Of a DNA stretch of 64,000 nt, positions 23,048-35,549 are shown piece by piece. Under the pieces are notes generated by a model. The model saw only the letters and a program-made list of their open reading frames with translations. It searched no databases and was not told the origin of the DNA. Source of the DNA: Welwitschia mirabilis (taxonomy: Eukaryota; Gnetophyta; Gnetopsida; Welwitschiales); NCBI GenBank assembly GCA_051453625.1, contig JBOZIK010000001.1, positions 251,962,934 to 252,026,933 on the forward strand, read 5' to 3'. The translations under genes were made by a program, and so were the position numbers. The first letter of the stretch is position 1; each line of letters starts with the position of its first letter.

Positions 23048-24447
23048 TAATAGGGCCTAAAAGTTTCATAAAATAACATAGAAAAATCTGTAAATCTTCA
23101 TTGGTTTAGAGCTATAATATTGCACTTAGAGGTATATTTGTACTACTCACAATATAAGATCATTAAAGGTTTAATGAGCATAACATGATGTACTTTGATC
23201 CATTTTAAGATAATTAATAATGCTTATGATCAAAAAGTTAAGATCTAAAACAAATATGTAAAGCATAAAGAACTACTTCAACTAGTTAGCCTTAGAGATA
23301 ACTCTTAGTTTCTTTTTCATAATATTATTTTATCCACTTATTAATGTAACAATTTTGACTCATTTTGATACTACATGCATGACATCAAATCATATTAGAT
23401 CCTATTATATCATCAGTAGATTGGACATTTTCATTTTAGAAGCTATAACTTAGTTATTTCTAGTCGTTTCTAAGCCAAATTTGATGTTTTCATGTAATAT
23501 TAGTTATAAGTAATGTAATAAGGCAACTCATATTTTAGGAGTTTTTATAGTTATTAGTGTTTTAGCATCACTTCCTAGTATACTTAGGTGATGTAGCATC
23601 ATTAAACTTTTCATTCTTTTAAAACATGAGTTACATGTAAAAACTTAGACATTTTGATATCTATCACACCTAAAACCAACCCAAGTGCATATATGTAACC
23701 TTACTTTCTAGATTTCAAATTAGATATGAAAGTTAGGTACATGCTATCCAACCCATTTTATGTCATTTTCATATTTTATTTTACATTTAAAGGAGTTATA
23801 ATCATATTTCTCTCTTTTATTTCTTATATTTCAAGTTGATATTTTGTCTATTTTAGCTTTAGTAGTCTTTTATATTCTTCATTATCATTCATTGTTACAT
23901 AATACATTCATTATAATCCTCTCATAAATTCTTAGAATCCACTTTTCATATCCATTTATCTAATCTCCATTCACCTAAAACCAACCCAAGTGCATTTATA
24001 CAACCTTACTTCCCAAATGTAAAATTAGATATGAATGATAAGTACATGATATTAAACTCATTTTATGTCATTTTCATATTTTATTTCACATTTAAAGGAG
24101 TTATAGATACATTTTTCTTCCTTATTTCTTCCCTTTCAAGTTGATCTTCTCTCTATGTTAGCTTTGGTGGCCTCTTATATTATTCATTCTCTACATTGTT
24201 GAATAATACATCTATTTTTATCCTCTCACAAACTCTTATAATCCATTTTGCATATCCATTTCTCTAATTTTCATTTACATGAAGGGCATTATGGAGTGGC
24301 TAAGTGTACATTTTTTGATATTGCATGATTGGTAACTAGATATCAAGGGAATCATATGTTCTATCCCTTTTCTCTCCTTTTCTTCATTCTTCTTATCTCT
24401 TCTAATATCATTCTCTCATACTACTTTTTAATATCATAAATTTAGCA
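23048..24447 (+). repeat. 5' LTR of element C, left piece
   Basis: It aligns with 39181-40534: AGAGCTATAATATTGCACTTAG against AAGTTATAATACTGCACTTAG, then AAAGAACTACTTCAA, and GATGTTTTCATGTAATATTAG. It is cut at 24447, where the T1 LTR starts. The matching uninterrupted site in the other LTR is near 40534 (GAGCATGTACATC). A second copy of a stretch around 23680-23830 appears at 23970-24110, a local duplication of roughly 290 bp period. Confidence 0.82.
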
Positions 24448-25689
24448 TGTTGATTTGATGATAAATTCTATGTTTTTGATAAGGTATGTTGAGTACTTTT
24501 GTAGGACATTTGAATAGATTTAATGATTTTTCAGAGTCAAGGAGAAAATCATAGGAATGTATAATCACTAGTATATTTGGAGGCAATTTAGATAATTTTT
24601 GATACTTTATATTCTAAGGAGAAGTTAATGATCTATAAGGCCAATTTGACTTAGTTAAAAAAATTTAAGAATACTATTATTCCCTTCATTGTCTGAATGA
24701 TAGTATGAATAAGAACACATGTATGCTAATAAGGATGCTAATTAGACCAAAGATGGAAGCTAATGTGGGATTTCTTTTGATGTAGCATCATCCCCACCAT
24801 CGTATGGATGATAGTTAGGATGACATCTAATTTCACTCAATGTACCAACATTTATCAAACTTCTACAATGTGTTATGCACTTTCTGTATGCCACTAGGGT
24901 TCCTATTACATCTATTAGATTTGTTGTTTTTAGAGTGTTTTATTGTAATGAATACCTCCTTCACCATCAACTCTAACTTCATATTATTTGGCACCTAAAA
25001 ATCTTGTGATAGGATATCAAAGGGTAAGAGATTTATCAATTTTTATAGAGAGGGGTCTTCCTTGGTGTTGGGTTGTGTATCCTACATTAAGATGCTGCTG
25101 CTTTGTTATAAGAATATTGGGTCAATAATAATAAGAATTTTTTTAATTTTATTTATGTGCATCTCCCTTATGATTTATGTTGGTTATAATTCCATGATAG
25201 ATTCATAGTTGATATACATTATGAAAGGCAACCTTTGCTAAGGTTGAAACTATTATAGTAGTTACATTGCATTTAATTTTACATTTCATAGCATAATGTT
25301 TGTATGTTTTTCCTATTTTGTTTGATGTAGCTAATAGCTTAGTTTGGTATGGTTTGGTGACAGTTTTCCTTAATTGATCTAAATTATATAGTACCGATCT
25401 TTATGGTAAAAGGATTTGGTAATAAGATAGATATTTTATTTAAAGTATTTTTTCATTTAAACATTTGCATCTTGCATTATTTCTTGCATTTTTATTTCTT
25501 TTTATCTACTTAAAAGAAAATATAAAAATATTTCATTTGAAATCAATTCTCTTTCTTGTCATCTAGTGCCTTCCATGGATTACAACATTTGGGTTAATCT
25601 TGTATATAATAGTATGTTCATTTTGTAAAATATTTGTGATTTTAAGATTTATTTAAGAACATATCAATTGCAAAAAATGCACCACAACA
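24448..25689 (+). repeat. 5' LTR of T1 copy 3
   Basis: It aligns end to end with 31018-32258, for example GGAGAAAATCATAG-AATG, CATGTATGCTAATAAGGATG and AATCAATTCTCTTTCTT. It contains dyads at about 24683 and 24793 of the CATC...GATGATAG kind. Confidence 0.88.
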
Positions 25690-25692
25690 TTT

Positions 25693-25710
25693 TGGAATCA
25701 TTGCTAGGAA
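25693..25710 (+). other. Primer-binding site (tRNA-Asp type) of T1 copy 3
   Basis: TGGAATCATTGCTAGGAA against the Athila/Tat consensus TGGCGCCGTTGCCGGGGA. There are seven differences, six of them C-to-T or G-to-A. It lies three bases after the LTR end, as in copy 1. Confidence 0.8.
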
Positions 25711-26403
25711 AGGATATAAGGAGTTTGAGGGTTATCATTTTTTAGATAAGTAGATTTAATTTTAATTCAAGTTATTTATTAGTAGTGGAATTGTATTTCT
25801 ATAGTAGATTCATAGATCTTTTATTCCACATTTTTCAATTTTCATTCCATAAATAATGTCTTGTCAACCCTTACTCATCTAGAAGATGCATGATAGACAA
25901 TGCCTCATAAAATTAAGGTTTTTCTTTTCCATAAAAACTAGGTTTTTTGGATCGTCTCCTATTTCATTAAGACAACTCATGTGGATGACTGTTAGTTTTT
26001 TTTTTATCTTTTTTTTTTTTTTGTAACTCTATTTTTTTGTGTTTATATTTTCTATTTTTGCATAATTCATCATCTACATATATCATCTAGATGACCATAG
26101 AGACAACACTTGTAGAAACACTATTGAGCATGTAGAGCATGATAAATTTAGGTAAAATGATTAAGTTTTAGAGTAAGTAGATGTTGGTTGAGAAAAATAT
26201 CAAAGAAGGCCAAGTTGACTTCAAGATTCATCCAATTCTGCACATCTCAGGTATGCAAAGAATTCCAAGAGTTGAACAAGAATATTTTTTCAGCTTTCAT
26301 TATTTTAGAATCTTATTTTTTAAAAAAAGCAATTAGAATATTATTTTTGAAAATAAAGCAATAGTATAGAAGCAAATTATTTTTTTCATCTATTTTAAAT
26401 ACA

Positions 26404-26870
26404 ATGCAAAAGAAAAAGCAAGCTATTTTGTCCAATACACTAATCATATCAATGTCGAATGTGAATACAAATATAGATACAAATGTTACACTTAGAGATT
26501 TAATTGCAAATAGAAAATGTAAAATTCAAAATTGTTTTGACCTACCTCATGGTGATGATGTCAAGCTTAGAAATTTGAATGCATAGCTCTTATTTTTTAG
26601 AGAACCTAATGAAGATCCTTTCCAATGTTTAGTTGACATATAACAATTAGTGCTTACTTTAATAAATGGAAAGAAATGAATTAGTGATAGAACCTACATG
26701 GTAAATTTTTATATTATACTAAGAGAAAAAGCAAATCTTTAAATTAAAGATATTTCTTGTAAAATTCTTAAAACTCAGAGTCAAGTATAAGAAGCCTTTA
26801 TTAAAACATTCATGAATGAGAGTACAATGAAAAAAAGAAGAAAAGAAGTCATAAATTTCTAATAATAACC
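26404..26870 (+). pseudogene. Gag N-terminal remnant of T1 copy 3
   Basis: An open piece of 60 codons (26404-26586) contains TLRDLIANRKCKIQNCFDLP and DDVKLRNLNA. The same text, diverged, opens gag in T1 copy 1 (2742-3044). It continues with stops through FREPNEDPFQCLVDI and DRTYMVNFYIILREKANL to EAFIKTFMNE, which matches the Tat gag core (D-AKLR-FPFSLREKAK-WL, --F---F). The chosen Met is the first in the open piece. Between 26870 and 27190 the rest of gag is unrecognisable and shorter than in copy 1. Confidence 0.72.
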
Positions 26871-27189
26871 TAATGATGATTATTCCATAATATATGAATG
26901 ATTTATTATAGCTACTCATTCTAATCCTATAGATAAATCATCTTTTTAATGAATACTTAAAATCCTTAATGCCAGCTGTTAGCAATAACTTACCTTTTGA
27001 AAACTCTTGCAATAAAATCCTAAGTATGCTAACTTGTGAAAATACCTAGTTAGAAGAAAACAAAAATGTACTAGCCCTAGTAGAGTCTTCCTTGCATAAT
27101 CGTTCTTCAACTTAGTCATGAAAAGTCTTCTAAATTTAAAGACCATGGTGTAATAAAAACAAGTGTTACTTTAGAATGGAATAAGAAAA

Positions 27190-27560
27190 CTAGAAAAAGC
27201 CTTGATAGTTATAGGAGCAAGTGTAAACAACATGCCTCTTCATGTATGTAAAAGATTTGGGTTAGAAGAAAGAATTGAATCTATAAAAATCACCTTAGAA
27301 TTAGTTAATACTTCAACCAAGAAACCCATGGGAATCACTAAAAACTTAGTCATCTAAATATAAGAAGCCTTCTATACCATATATGTGGTTATAATTGAAG
27401 TATAACATGATGAAAGTTATCCATTACTTTTAGGAAGAGCCTTTCATGCAACCACCCACTACATCATAGACACATAAATTAGATTAATGAAATGTCAAAT
27501 ACATAATAAGAAGTACACTATTAGAGTTTTTAATGCTACTGAGAAAGACATGGTACATGA
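27190..27560 (+). pseudogene. Retropepsin remnant of T1 copy 3
   Basis: Near 27203-27245 ALIVIGASVNNMPLHV is the active-site loop with the catalytic Asp replaced by Val. It continues RFGLEERIESIKITLELVN, KKPMGITKNLVI, then YPLLLGRAFHATTHYIIDT (about 27420-27475) and IRVFNATEKDM. This closely follows the protease of T1 copy 1 (849-1310), including the unusual RAF-TTH after LLLG, so the two share a recent family ancestor. Gln codons have become stops. Confidence 0.8.
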
Positions 27561-30500
27561 AGACAACTTAGAAAAAAGAGTTAAATTAACTTTATTTATA
27601 CAACATTACTCATTTGACAAAAGATTAAAAATGCTTACAAAAGTCAATTTTGCACACTAATTCAATAGAAATAATACTTATAATCACAAGGATAAAGAAC
27701 TGAAATCTATTAATAAGAAAGAAGTTCAACATGTGAACTTAAGTGAGAAATTTTCTGATAAGCATCATCATCCATTCCTATCATTTGTAACTGTCACTTG
27801 GATGATAGTCAGAAAAAGCAAAATTTAACAAAAGAACAATAAGAATAATGAAAAAAAGAAATATACTATTATTGACAAGAAAAGTATAAGAAGTATTCAA
27901 CATAGTAAGAATAAATATAATAATAAACACTCAAATTAACATCCTTCCCACTTCTACCAAGTCCACTTTAGCTTATGTCTCTAATGATAACCTTTTTTAA
28001 AAGTATGACTTGGAATATCTTGGACTTCTAAATTTTAGAAAACCTTGTCTTTTTAATAATATATACTTAGATCTAAGACTTAGAAAACTTCTTAAGTAAA
28101 TTAAACTTAGCTTAATCATTTATCCTAAGAAGACTTCTCCAAATTTTTTATTCCTAATAGTACCATTAATTTTTTTCATTCTCAATATTAATCTATAGAT
28201 AAAATATATATTTGGAATTATTCATACCATATGTTTGATAAGAAATTGTTCTTTCATAAACTATATAAAATTTTTATCTCTTATGTTCCAAATAAATTTT
28301 GTGGAATTAAAATGATGCCTTATCATGCATGTATACCCTTTATGTTTTATCAATTGATCTCTATTTAATTTGATCCTTTTTTTTTTTTGAGAAAGTACAA
28401 TACCCTAGGATCATATCCTTAGGAAAATAAACATTTCTTTTTTCTTTCTTTTAAATAAGATGTTAAATAGAAGTTAGGATCCAAAATAAAACTTATTTTT
28501 TGGTTTTCTTTTTATTTTTTTTATTTTATCTTGTTGTTCTTTTGTCCTTGATTTCTATTTTTATTTTACACAATAAGTTAACCTCTAAATGGTNNNNNNN
28601 NNNTCTTATCTTTTAAAAAAAGTATATTCTAATGGCTTAGTTAATATTTATAATTTAAACACTAGGGATATTTAAAAATATGGACAAAAATTAAAAGTTC
28701 ATGAGTTGTTAAACATGATAAAAATAATTGTTTTAAAAAACCTCTTACCATTGTTTGAATTCTTTCTTAGTTGATTTCTTTGATGGATACCATGCCATCA
28801 TTTGAACATCTTTAACTTGACTTATTTTTTATTTTGTGAAGTTATCATGATTAGTGATCTTTCACTTGGAAATTTCAAAGTGATAAGATTAAATTTAGCT
28901 AATCTTAAGACATTCTTATATCTATGAACTTTATTTTGAAGGAATATTCTTTGATTTTTTGTGTTTTTCCCTAATTGTATAAGTCTTTAGTTATCTGTGA
29001 ATGTTTTTTCTTATTTTTCATATCATTTCTTTACCTTCGTCTTTGAGAGTGTGCGGTCATATGAGATTTATCTTAAAGAAGGAGAAAAAAGAAAAAGAAG
29101 AATAATGACCATGATCTATAATTTCTATGCTAAATACATGATCACCGTGATGTCCTATCATATTGAGATAAATTTTCCTAATAGGGATATTTGATAGTAT
29201 TGGTAACTATCATAACTCCACTAGGGGGTTAGTTAGGCATGCTTCACGGCTCCTTACTTCTCTATCTGTGGTTGCACTCCCCTCATCATGGATTAATAAT
29301 AAATACTTCCAGGCTATAAAATCAATGGTATTCCTAGTATTATTAGAGGTATTTCTTATTTTCTAGACTCATTGAGCTTATAGTATTTTTACATGATTAT
29401 TTTACTTTCAAGGATTTGAATGTGTCTTGGGTGTGAGTAACTAAGTTAGTTTCTAAGCATCTTTTAATCTTATCATTCATTGGTTGAAAAAGTTAGTTAT
29501 TTAGCATTATTATAACTACTACCTATTCAAGTAGTACTTTATGATTTTTTTCATTACATCATGCATCATTAATTAGATGATTTTATGATTTTAAAGTTAT
29601 TTTAATAATTTTTCATTATAAATACTTAGGACTTGGTTATTTGGTAGTTTTCTTATTGACTTTTATTTTCATTTAGAACTTTTATTTTTAGGTCTTAATT
29701 TTATTTTAACATTTTGATAGATGATATTTCTCTAGTTCATGATAATAATTTTTTTTCATCTTTTTAAGTTTCTCTACTCTAGAAAATTTGTTGATTTGCT
29801 TTAGTAATGATTCTTCCTACATTTTGCATTTTTATCATCCTATCATGATACTCCTTTCTTTTACCTCAAACTCTCAACATTCCAAGCCTTTTTCTTATGA
29901 TTCTTAGTGGTTTACTATCTCTTGCACTTTTTGATAATTTTTTAAAGCCTCTATGCTCTTATTTTAGTCTAACTTAACCTGTTCTTACTTTAATTTTTAC
30001 ACTCTTTCTGAAAGGTCTATTACCCATCATGTCATGTAGACAAGTAATTAGATGATAGCCCCATTAAAGTCCAAAATCCTCTTTTTTAATCCTCATCATT
30101 TGTAAAACTGTTATGATCATTTCTTGTATAGGAAATGATTACTGCTCTAAGAACCACCTATTATGCTTACTTGTATTTAACTTTCATTTTCATCTTTTTC
30201 TTCTGATATTAGTGTAACATAGGATGTATTAATTCATTCTGAGAAAAAGGGGGAGGATACAGGACATACTTTTAAGATATTTTTAAAATATTTTTAAGCA
30301 ACATAATTTTGAAGATCATTTTTAAATTTTCATGATACATATCTATAATAAACTAGTCTAATCCTAAGTGTCTATTATTTGAGTGATATGCATTATGGAT
30401 ATTATTTAAGTAAATCATATCCTTGATAGTAGAATAGTTGTAGGTTTTTTTTTGTAGGAATGGTTCAAACAATTTAGAAAATCATGGTGAAGGAATAATG

Positions 30501-31003
30501 TTATGATTATTTTTTGTATTTATCCTTTTTCATTATGCTTAAAAACTCAATGTTTGATTTATGAATATCATTTTTAAGTTAATACTTTTTTTAATTATAT
30601 AAGCACATCATTTATCTAAGTTATTATGGTAATATCTTATGATGAATATTTTTATTATGACATTTAATCTCTATTTCTTTGATGTGTTAAGTGTTTTAAG
30701 TGGGGGGCTAATGTTTGATAAATGTCTTTATCTTATTTTATGATAAGCATAATTACAAACATTTGATTTTATAGTTAACCTTTTAAAAATCTTATCATTT
30801 ACATAATCATTTAGATGATACACAAGATGATAGCATGGATGCATTCCCTACTATGATAAGACATTCAATTTATCAGATTTTGATATTTGATCTTTCATAA
30901 TGAAATTTTTGAACTTAATTTGCATTTCTTGGTTAATTTTTATCTTAGTCAATTTGGCTTGAAATTATAGTTGTTCACCTAATTTGTTAGGAAATGACAA
31001 TGC
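27561..31003 (+). other. Non-coding interior of T1 copy 3
   Basis: About 3.4 kb between protease and polypurine tract. I looked for the RT catalytic block, the DYV-KWVEA integrase start and PHH-type motifs on both strands and saw none. The only open frame over 60 codons (28997-29194) has no recognisable content. Dyads occur at 27766-27808, 30028-30060 and 30805-30845. A polypurine-like AAGTGGGGGGCT lies at 30698-30709. A 10-N gap is at 28594-28603. Confidence 0.6.
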
Positions 31004-31004
31004 T

Positions 31005-31017
31005 AAGTGGAGGCTTA
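31005..31017 (+). other. Polypurine tract of T1 copy 3
   Basis: AAGTGGAGGCTTA directly before TGTTATGACG, the 3' LTR start. A stronger-looking twin, AAGTGGGGGGCT followed by AATGTTTGATAA, lies 306 bp upstream at 30698. Confidence 0.65.
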
Positions 31018-32258
31018 TGTTATGACGTTAAATTGTATACTTTTGATAGGGTATCTTAAATACTTTTATAAGAAATTTAGACAGTTTTAAGTGGATTTCA
31101 ATAATTATTGATAGTGAAGGAGAAAATCATAGAAATGCATAATCATTAGCACATTTTGATGTATTTTAGATGATTTTTGATACTTTGCATTTTGAGGAGA
31201 GGTTAATGATCTACAAGACTAATTTGACATGATTGAAAAACTTTAGAAGACTGTTGTTTCCTTCATCATCTAGATGATAGTATAGACAATAACACATGTA
31301 TGCTAATAAGGATGCTAACTAGACTAAATATGAAAGCTAATGTAGGACCTATTTTGATGTAGCATCATCCATACCCTTCTCCAAAATATAGTCAAGATGT
31401 CACATAATTTTAGTCAATGCAGCAAACTTCACCAACTTCTTTAATGTATTATGAGCTTTTTGTGCACTATCAAGGTTCTTGTTGCATCTATTAGATATGT
31501 TGTTTTAAGTGTTTTATTGTAATAAATACCTCCTTCTCCTTTGACTCTAACTTTATTTTGATTGGTACATAAAAATATCATGACAAGAGATTGAAGGATA
31601 GGAGGTCTATCCATTACTACAAAGAAGTATCTTTCTTAATGTTGAATTTTGTATCCTCCATTGAGGTGTTGTTAATTTATAACAAGGATGTTAGTTCAAT
31701 AATAATTAAAAAAAATTAGTTTTATTCATCTGCATCTCCCTTATGGTTTTTATTGATTATGATTCCATGATAACTTCATAGTTGATATACATCATGAACG
31801 GAAACCTTTGTTAAGGTTGAAACTGTTAGAGTAGTTGCATTACATCACTATTTTACATTTTGTAGCATAATGTTTGCATGTTTTTCCTATTCTATTTAAT
31901 GTACCTAATATCTTAGGTTTGTTAGGATTTGGTAACAATTTTTCTCAATTGATCTTGATTACACAAGATCGATCTCTATGATAAAAGGATTTTGTAATCA
32001 AATAGATACTTCATTTAGAGAAGTTTTTTTCATTTAAGCATTTGCATCTTGCATTATTGTTTATTTTTATCTACTTAGTATAAAATACAAAAATATTTCA
32101 TTTGAAATCAATTCTCTTTCTTCTTGCCTAGTGCCTTTAATGAAATACAACAATTGGGTTAATTCCCATCTATACTAGTGTGCATGTTTTACAAAATATT
32201 TGTGATTTTTAGGATTTTTTTTAAGGACATAATGATTGCAAGAATACACACCACAACA
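31018..32258 (+). repeat. 3' LTR of T1 copy 3
   Basis: Pairs with 24448-25689 along its whole length and ends CACCACAACA. It contains the near-perfect palindrome CATCATCTAGATGATAG at about 31262. Confidence 0.88.
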
Positions 32259-33712
32259 TAGGTTCATTTTTAATTTTCTTAAATCTAAGTTTGAAAATTT
32301 TATTTTGTATTAGTTTTTATTTTTCTCTCTTTTCCCTTTCTTATTAAAGTAAAAACTAGGGAATTTTATGAATTATTTTAATTATAATTTTTTAATGACT
32401 CTAATTTTATTAGTAGATTTCTCTTTAATTGAAAAATATTTTTTATAAGTAATAAAAACCCAAATTCAGCCTCTACACTTCTATTTTTAGCTATTTACCA
32501 TTGAGTTATAATTTTACTTAGAAGTTTTCTAAATCTACAAATCTTATCCTTTTTATTTTTCCATACTTATTTTTTTCCATCATTATTATTTTTAAAGAAA
32601 TTAAGATCTTATCTTATATTAGTTTCTGAGCTACTTTAGAATATGAAATCCATTATTTTTTTAAGTTCTTTAGTTTTCTTAATATTTTTCCTTAAAAGTT
32701 AAATTGATTGTAGTTTTTTTATAAATCTTTCTATATGGTATATTTCCTAATAGTTTTAATTGATCTTACATAGTCTTGAATATTTATTTACGAATAATTA
32801 CTTTAGAAATATTTTAATTGCTTTAAGATTTTGAAAATATTCAAATCCATTTTCTTAGGGGTTTTTTTTAATTTTTCTTCTCTCCCCTCTTTTTTTATAA
32901 TTAAAATATCATGAAATGAATTTGGTTTTGCTTCCATAGAATAAACATTCACATGTCCATTTGTAATTAACCACTTTTAATTTATAATCTAAATTATATG
33001 TTACATTACTTTTATGACTGATTTCAAACCTAAATAAAAGTTGTTTTTCAATTAAAATATTATTAAAGTTAAATAGTTTACTATATTAATTTCAAAAATC
33101 ATGTTTTAAAGTGTTTTTTTTTTTTTCCTAAGTTAATGTATAATTAGCATAGAATAGAATAAGACTTTTGAATGACTGACACATATCCATTCTACATTTT
33201 TTCAAGTAGTGAACATTTCTATAAATATTATTTTACATAATAATGACTTGAGTTAGTTTTGACTAATTTAACTCTTTTTATCATTCATTTGAATAATGAG
33301 TGATCTTTATATTATTAGTGAATGTTTATCAATTTTGTTATATTTTTTTGATGTATCTCGAAGTTAAGCTTTTTACATGTGTAATTCTTAAATTTTGTTA
33401 TATGTCATTTGATTCCGTATATGTCACTCATATCTATTACTAATGAATAATATTTTTTATCATGAACTAATACTTTGATAAGGCAATGAAATATTCTTCA
33501 TCATATTATATGTCAAATCCATTGGTTTAATACTTATACACTTCCATTATATATGCAATATAACATAGGATAATTTTTTATACTTTATTTTGAATTATTT
33601 ATGCTTTATTTCTTTTTTCTAAGCTAATTTATTATGCTAAATATAGAATTCTTTTTATGAAGGCTCAAAACATGATGTTCTCATTTAAGAAATTATGTTT
33701 TTACTTTAATAA
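32259..33712 (+). repeat. 5' LTR of element C, right piece
   Basis: It aligns with 40545-41001 and then, across copia D, with 53464-54425. Landmarks are TAAAGTAAAAACTAG, AAATCTTAT, AATAAAAGTT-T-TTTCAA, CAAGTAGT-AACATT, ATCTATTACTAATGAA and AAGGCTCAAA-CATGAT. It has no insertion at the D site, so it serves as the empty-site reference for D. Confidence 0.85.
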
Positions 33713-33716
33713 AAAT

Positions 33717-33734
33717 TGGTGTCATTACAAAGGA
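33717..33734 (+). other. Primer-binding site (tRNA-Asp type) of element C
   Basis: TGGTGTCATTACAAAGGA against TGGCGCCGTTGCCGGGGA. Seven differences, six of them C-to-T or G-to-A. Confidence 0.75.
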
Positions 33735-34479
33735 GGCTTGTGATTTCTATATTAAATATTATTCTTATTCTTTTAAATAGATTTATACTTACTGGAAGTC
33801 ATTTTATTTTTAGTTTATTTTTCTATTAAAAATGCATTGACAAACTTGTAAGTACTATATTACGTTATAAAATCTTCCAAGTGCACATTTTCTAAATTTG
33901 CTTTCTTTTTATACCTCTCTTTTTGTTATTTTTTCATACTATTCATTTATTAATAAATCTTAGATTCTTGATAAATGTTTAAAAAGATTACATGCTTCTA
34001 AATCTTCATCTCTAAGCATTATTCTTCACATTCATTTTTACCACAATATTCCAAAGATTTTGATTATCTTATAAAGGTCATAAACATTCTTACTTTCCAA
34101 ATGGACATCCAAAATAGTAATTCTTAAAATTTTTATTCTTAACCTAATCTTGTAAAACTCTTTAAAGGTTGTAAATTTAATTCTTATATATCTTTCATCC
34201 TAGATATTTCTATTTCTATCAAAAATCTTAAGGGCTTTCCTACTTTTCATGATTTAGATTATAAGGGTCCTTATGAATTTCTTAATGAACTTGATCTAGT
34301 TTGAAATAGTACATATCAAGATCATTCTAATACCACTAAACTAGTAATTATACCTATTCTTTTAAAGGATAGGGATAGAAACTAGATTAGTCTTATATAA
34401 AATAATAAGAACTTTTAAAGATTATAAAATTTAAATAATGTTTCATTAAAAAAAATTCTCTATAACTCTTGTCAACCAA

Positions 34480-34800
34480 ATGAGAAAACTCAATAGTATT
34501 TGTAAACAAACTACTAGTGAATCTTACTCCAAAACTATTAAGCATTATAGGGAATTTCTGATTAAAAATCTTAATCAGGAATTTGAAGTATAGAAATTAG
34601 TCTAGTTCCTCTTAAAAGGTTTCTTAGAAGGCCCAAACAAAAAGATAAGTAAAATGGTAGAAATAATAATTAATGGTAAATTACTTGATGTAACACATGA
34701 TGAAGATTATAGGAATTAGAAAAAAATGGAAGAAGTAACTTATAGGTGGAAAAATGTTGAAAATGATCACATTACAAATAAATTTAGCTTCAATGATCTT
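34480..34800 (+). pseudogene. Gag core remnant of element C
   Basis: The reading SYSKTIKHYREFLIKN, then FLLKGFLEGPNKK and IINGKLLDVT, follows the Athila-type gag core (E-L-EYW-RF--L---CP, Q-FY-GL, D---GG-L---T). The residues TESYSKTI before it correspond to E-LSEYW. Two Trp positions are stops. The N-terminal part (about 33740-34480) and the C-terminal part (34800-35550) contain Asn-rich fragments but cannot be followed. Confidence 0.58.
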
Positions 34801-35549
34801 TTGAATAAGAATTAATTAAAAAAATAATTATCTAGAAAAATATAAATTTTCTTGACTTAATTAAAAAATTATATTCGAAAAGAGGAACTCAACAAAATAA
34901 AACTAAAACTTTATCACATTCATCTTTATGCATTATTTCAAATAGAGGATTACAACCTAAAAATGTGAAAATTCTGAGACACCTCAAAATGATTTAAATA
35001 ACATCATTTTCCTAGATCTCATGTATTTAACCCAAACTATCATACTATTTAATAACTATTCCAATTGACAATTAAATAACTTTCATCAAAATCGGAATAT
35101 CCATCATCCTTACAATAACCAATCTCAAAGGTAAATTAAACCATTACCTATTCCCATATATTAGGAAAATAAATTAGAAGCAATAATGAAGCTATTAATG
35201 AATAAATAAATAATGAAAATGTTACTTAACCAAATAGGAAAAATCTAATAAGTTCTTAACTTTATGTTTTACTAACAAAATAAGAAGAAAAGTCATCTAA
35301 GTTTACCATGTTAATTAACTCCTTATTTAAAATTAACTCATATAGTTAAAAAAATGCACTGATTCAAATGCCATTAGATTAACAAGTAAAAAAAAATTTA
35401 TTTCAAATCCTTTTTATAAAGCTAAAAAAGATGAAAATTTAGAAAATTTAATATAAAATCTTAAGTTTAAATATAATAAAAATTTTCAAAAGAGAAAATT
35501 ACAAAATTCCATTCCTTTACCTAATCATCTTTAACCTAATAAAGATAGT

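Larger units (their letters stand above)
24448..32258 (+). mobile_element. T1 family copy 3: gag-protease element without RT
   Basis: Full-length plus-strand element inserted in the 5' LTR of element C. LTRs 24448-25689 (1242 bp) and 31018-32258 (1241 bp) begin TGTT and end CCACAACA. The primer site is at 25693, gag at 26404, a protease at 27190 and a polypurine tract before 31018. The 5.3 kb interior has no RT, RNase H or integrase motif that I can find, unlike C and A in the same window. The flanks TAGCA (24443-24447) and TAGGT (32259-32263) may be a decayed target duplication. Across the insertion C continues at 32259, matching 40545 onward. Confidence 0.85.
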
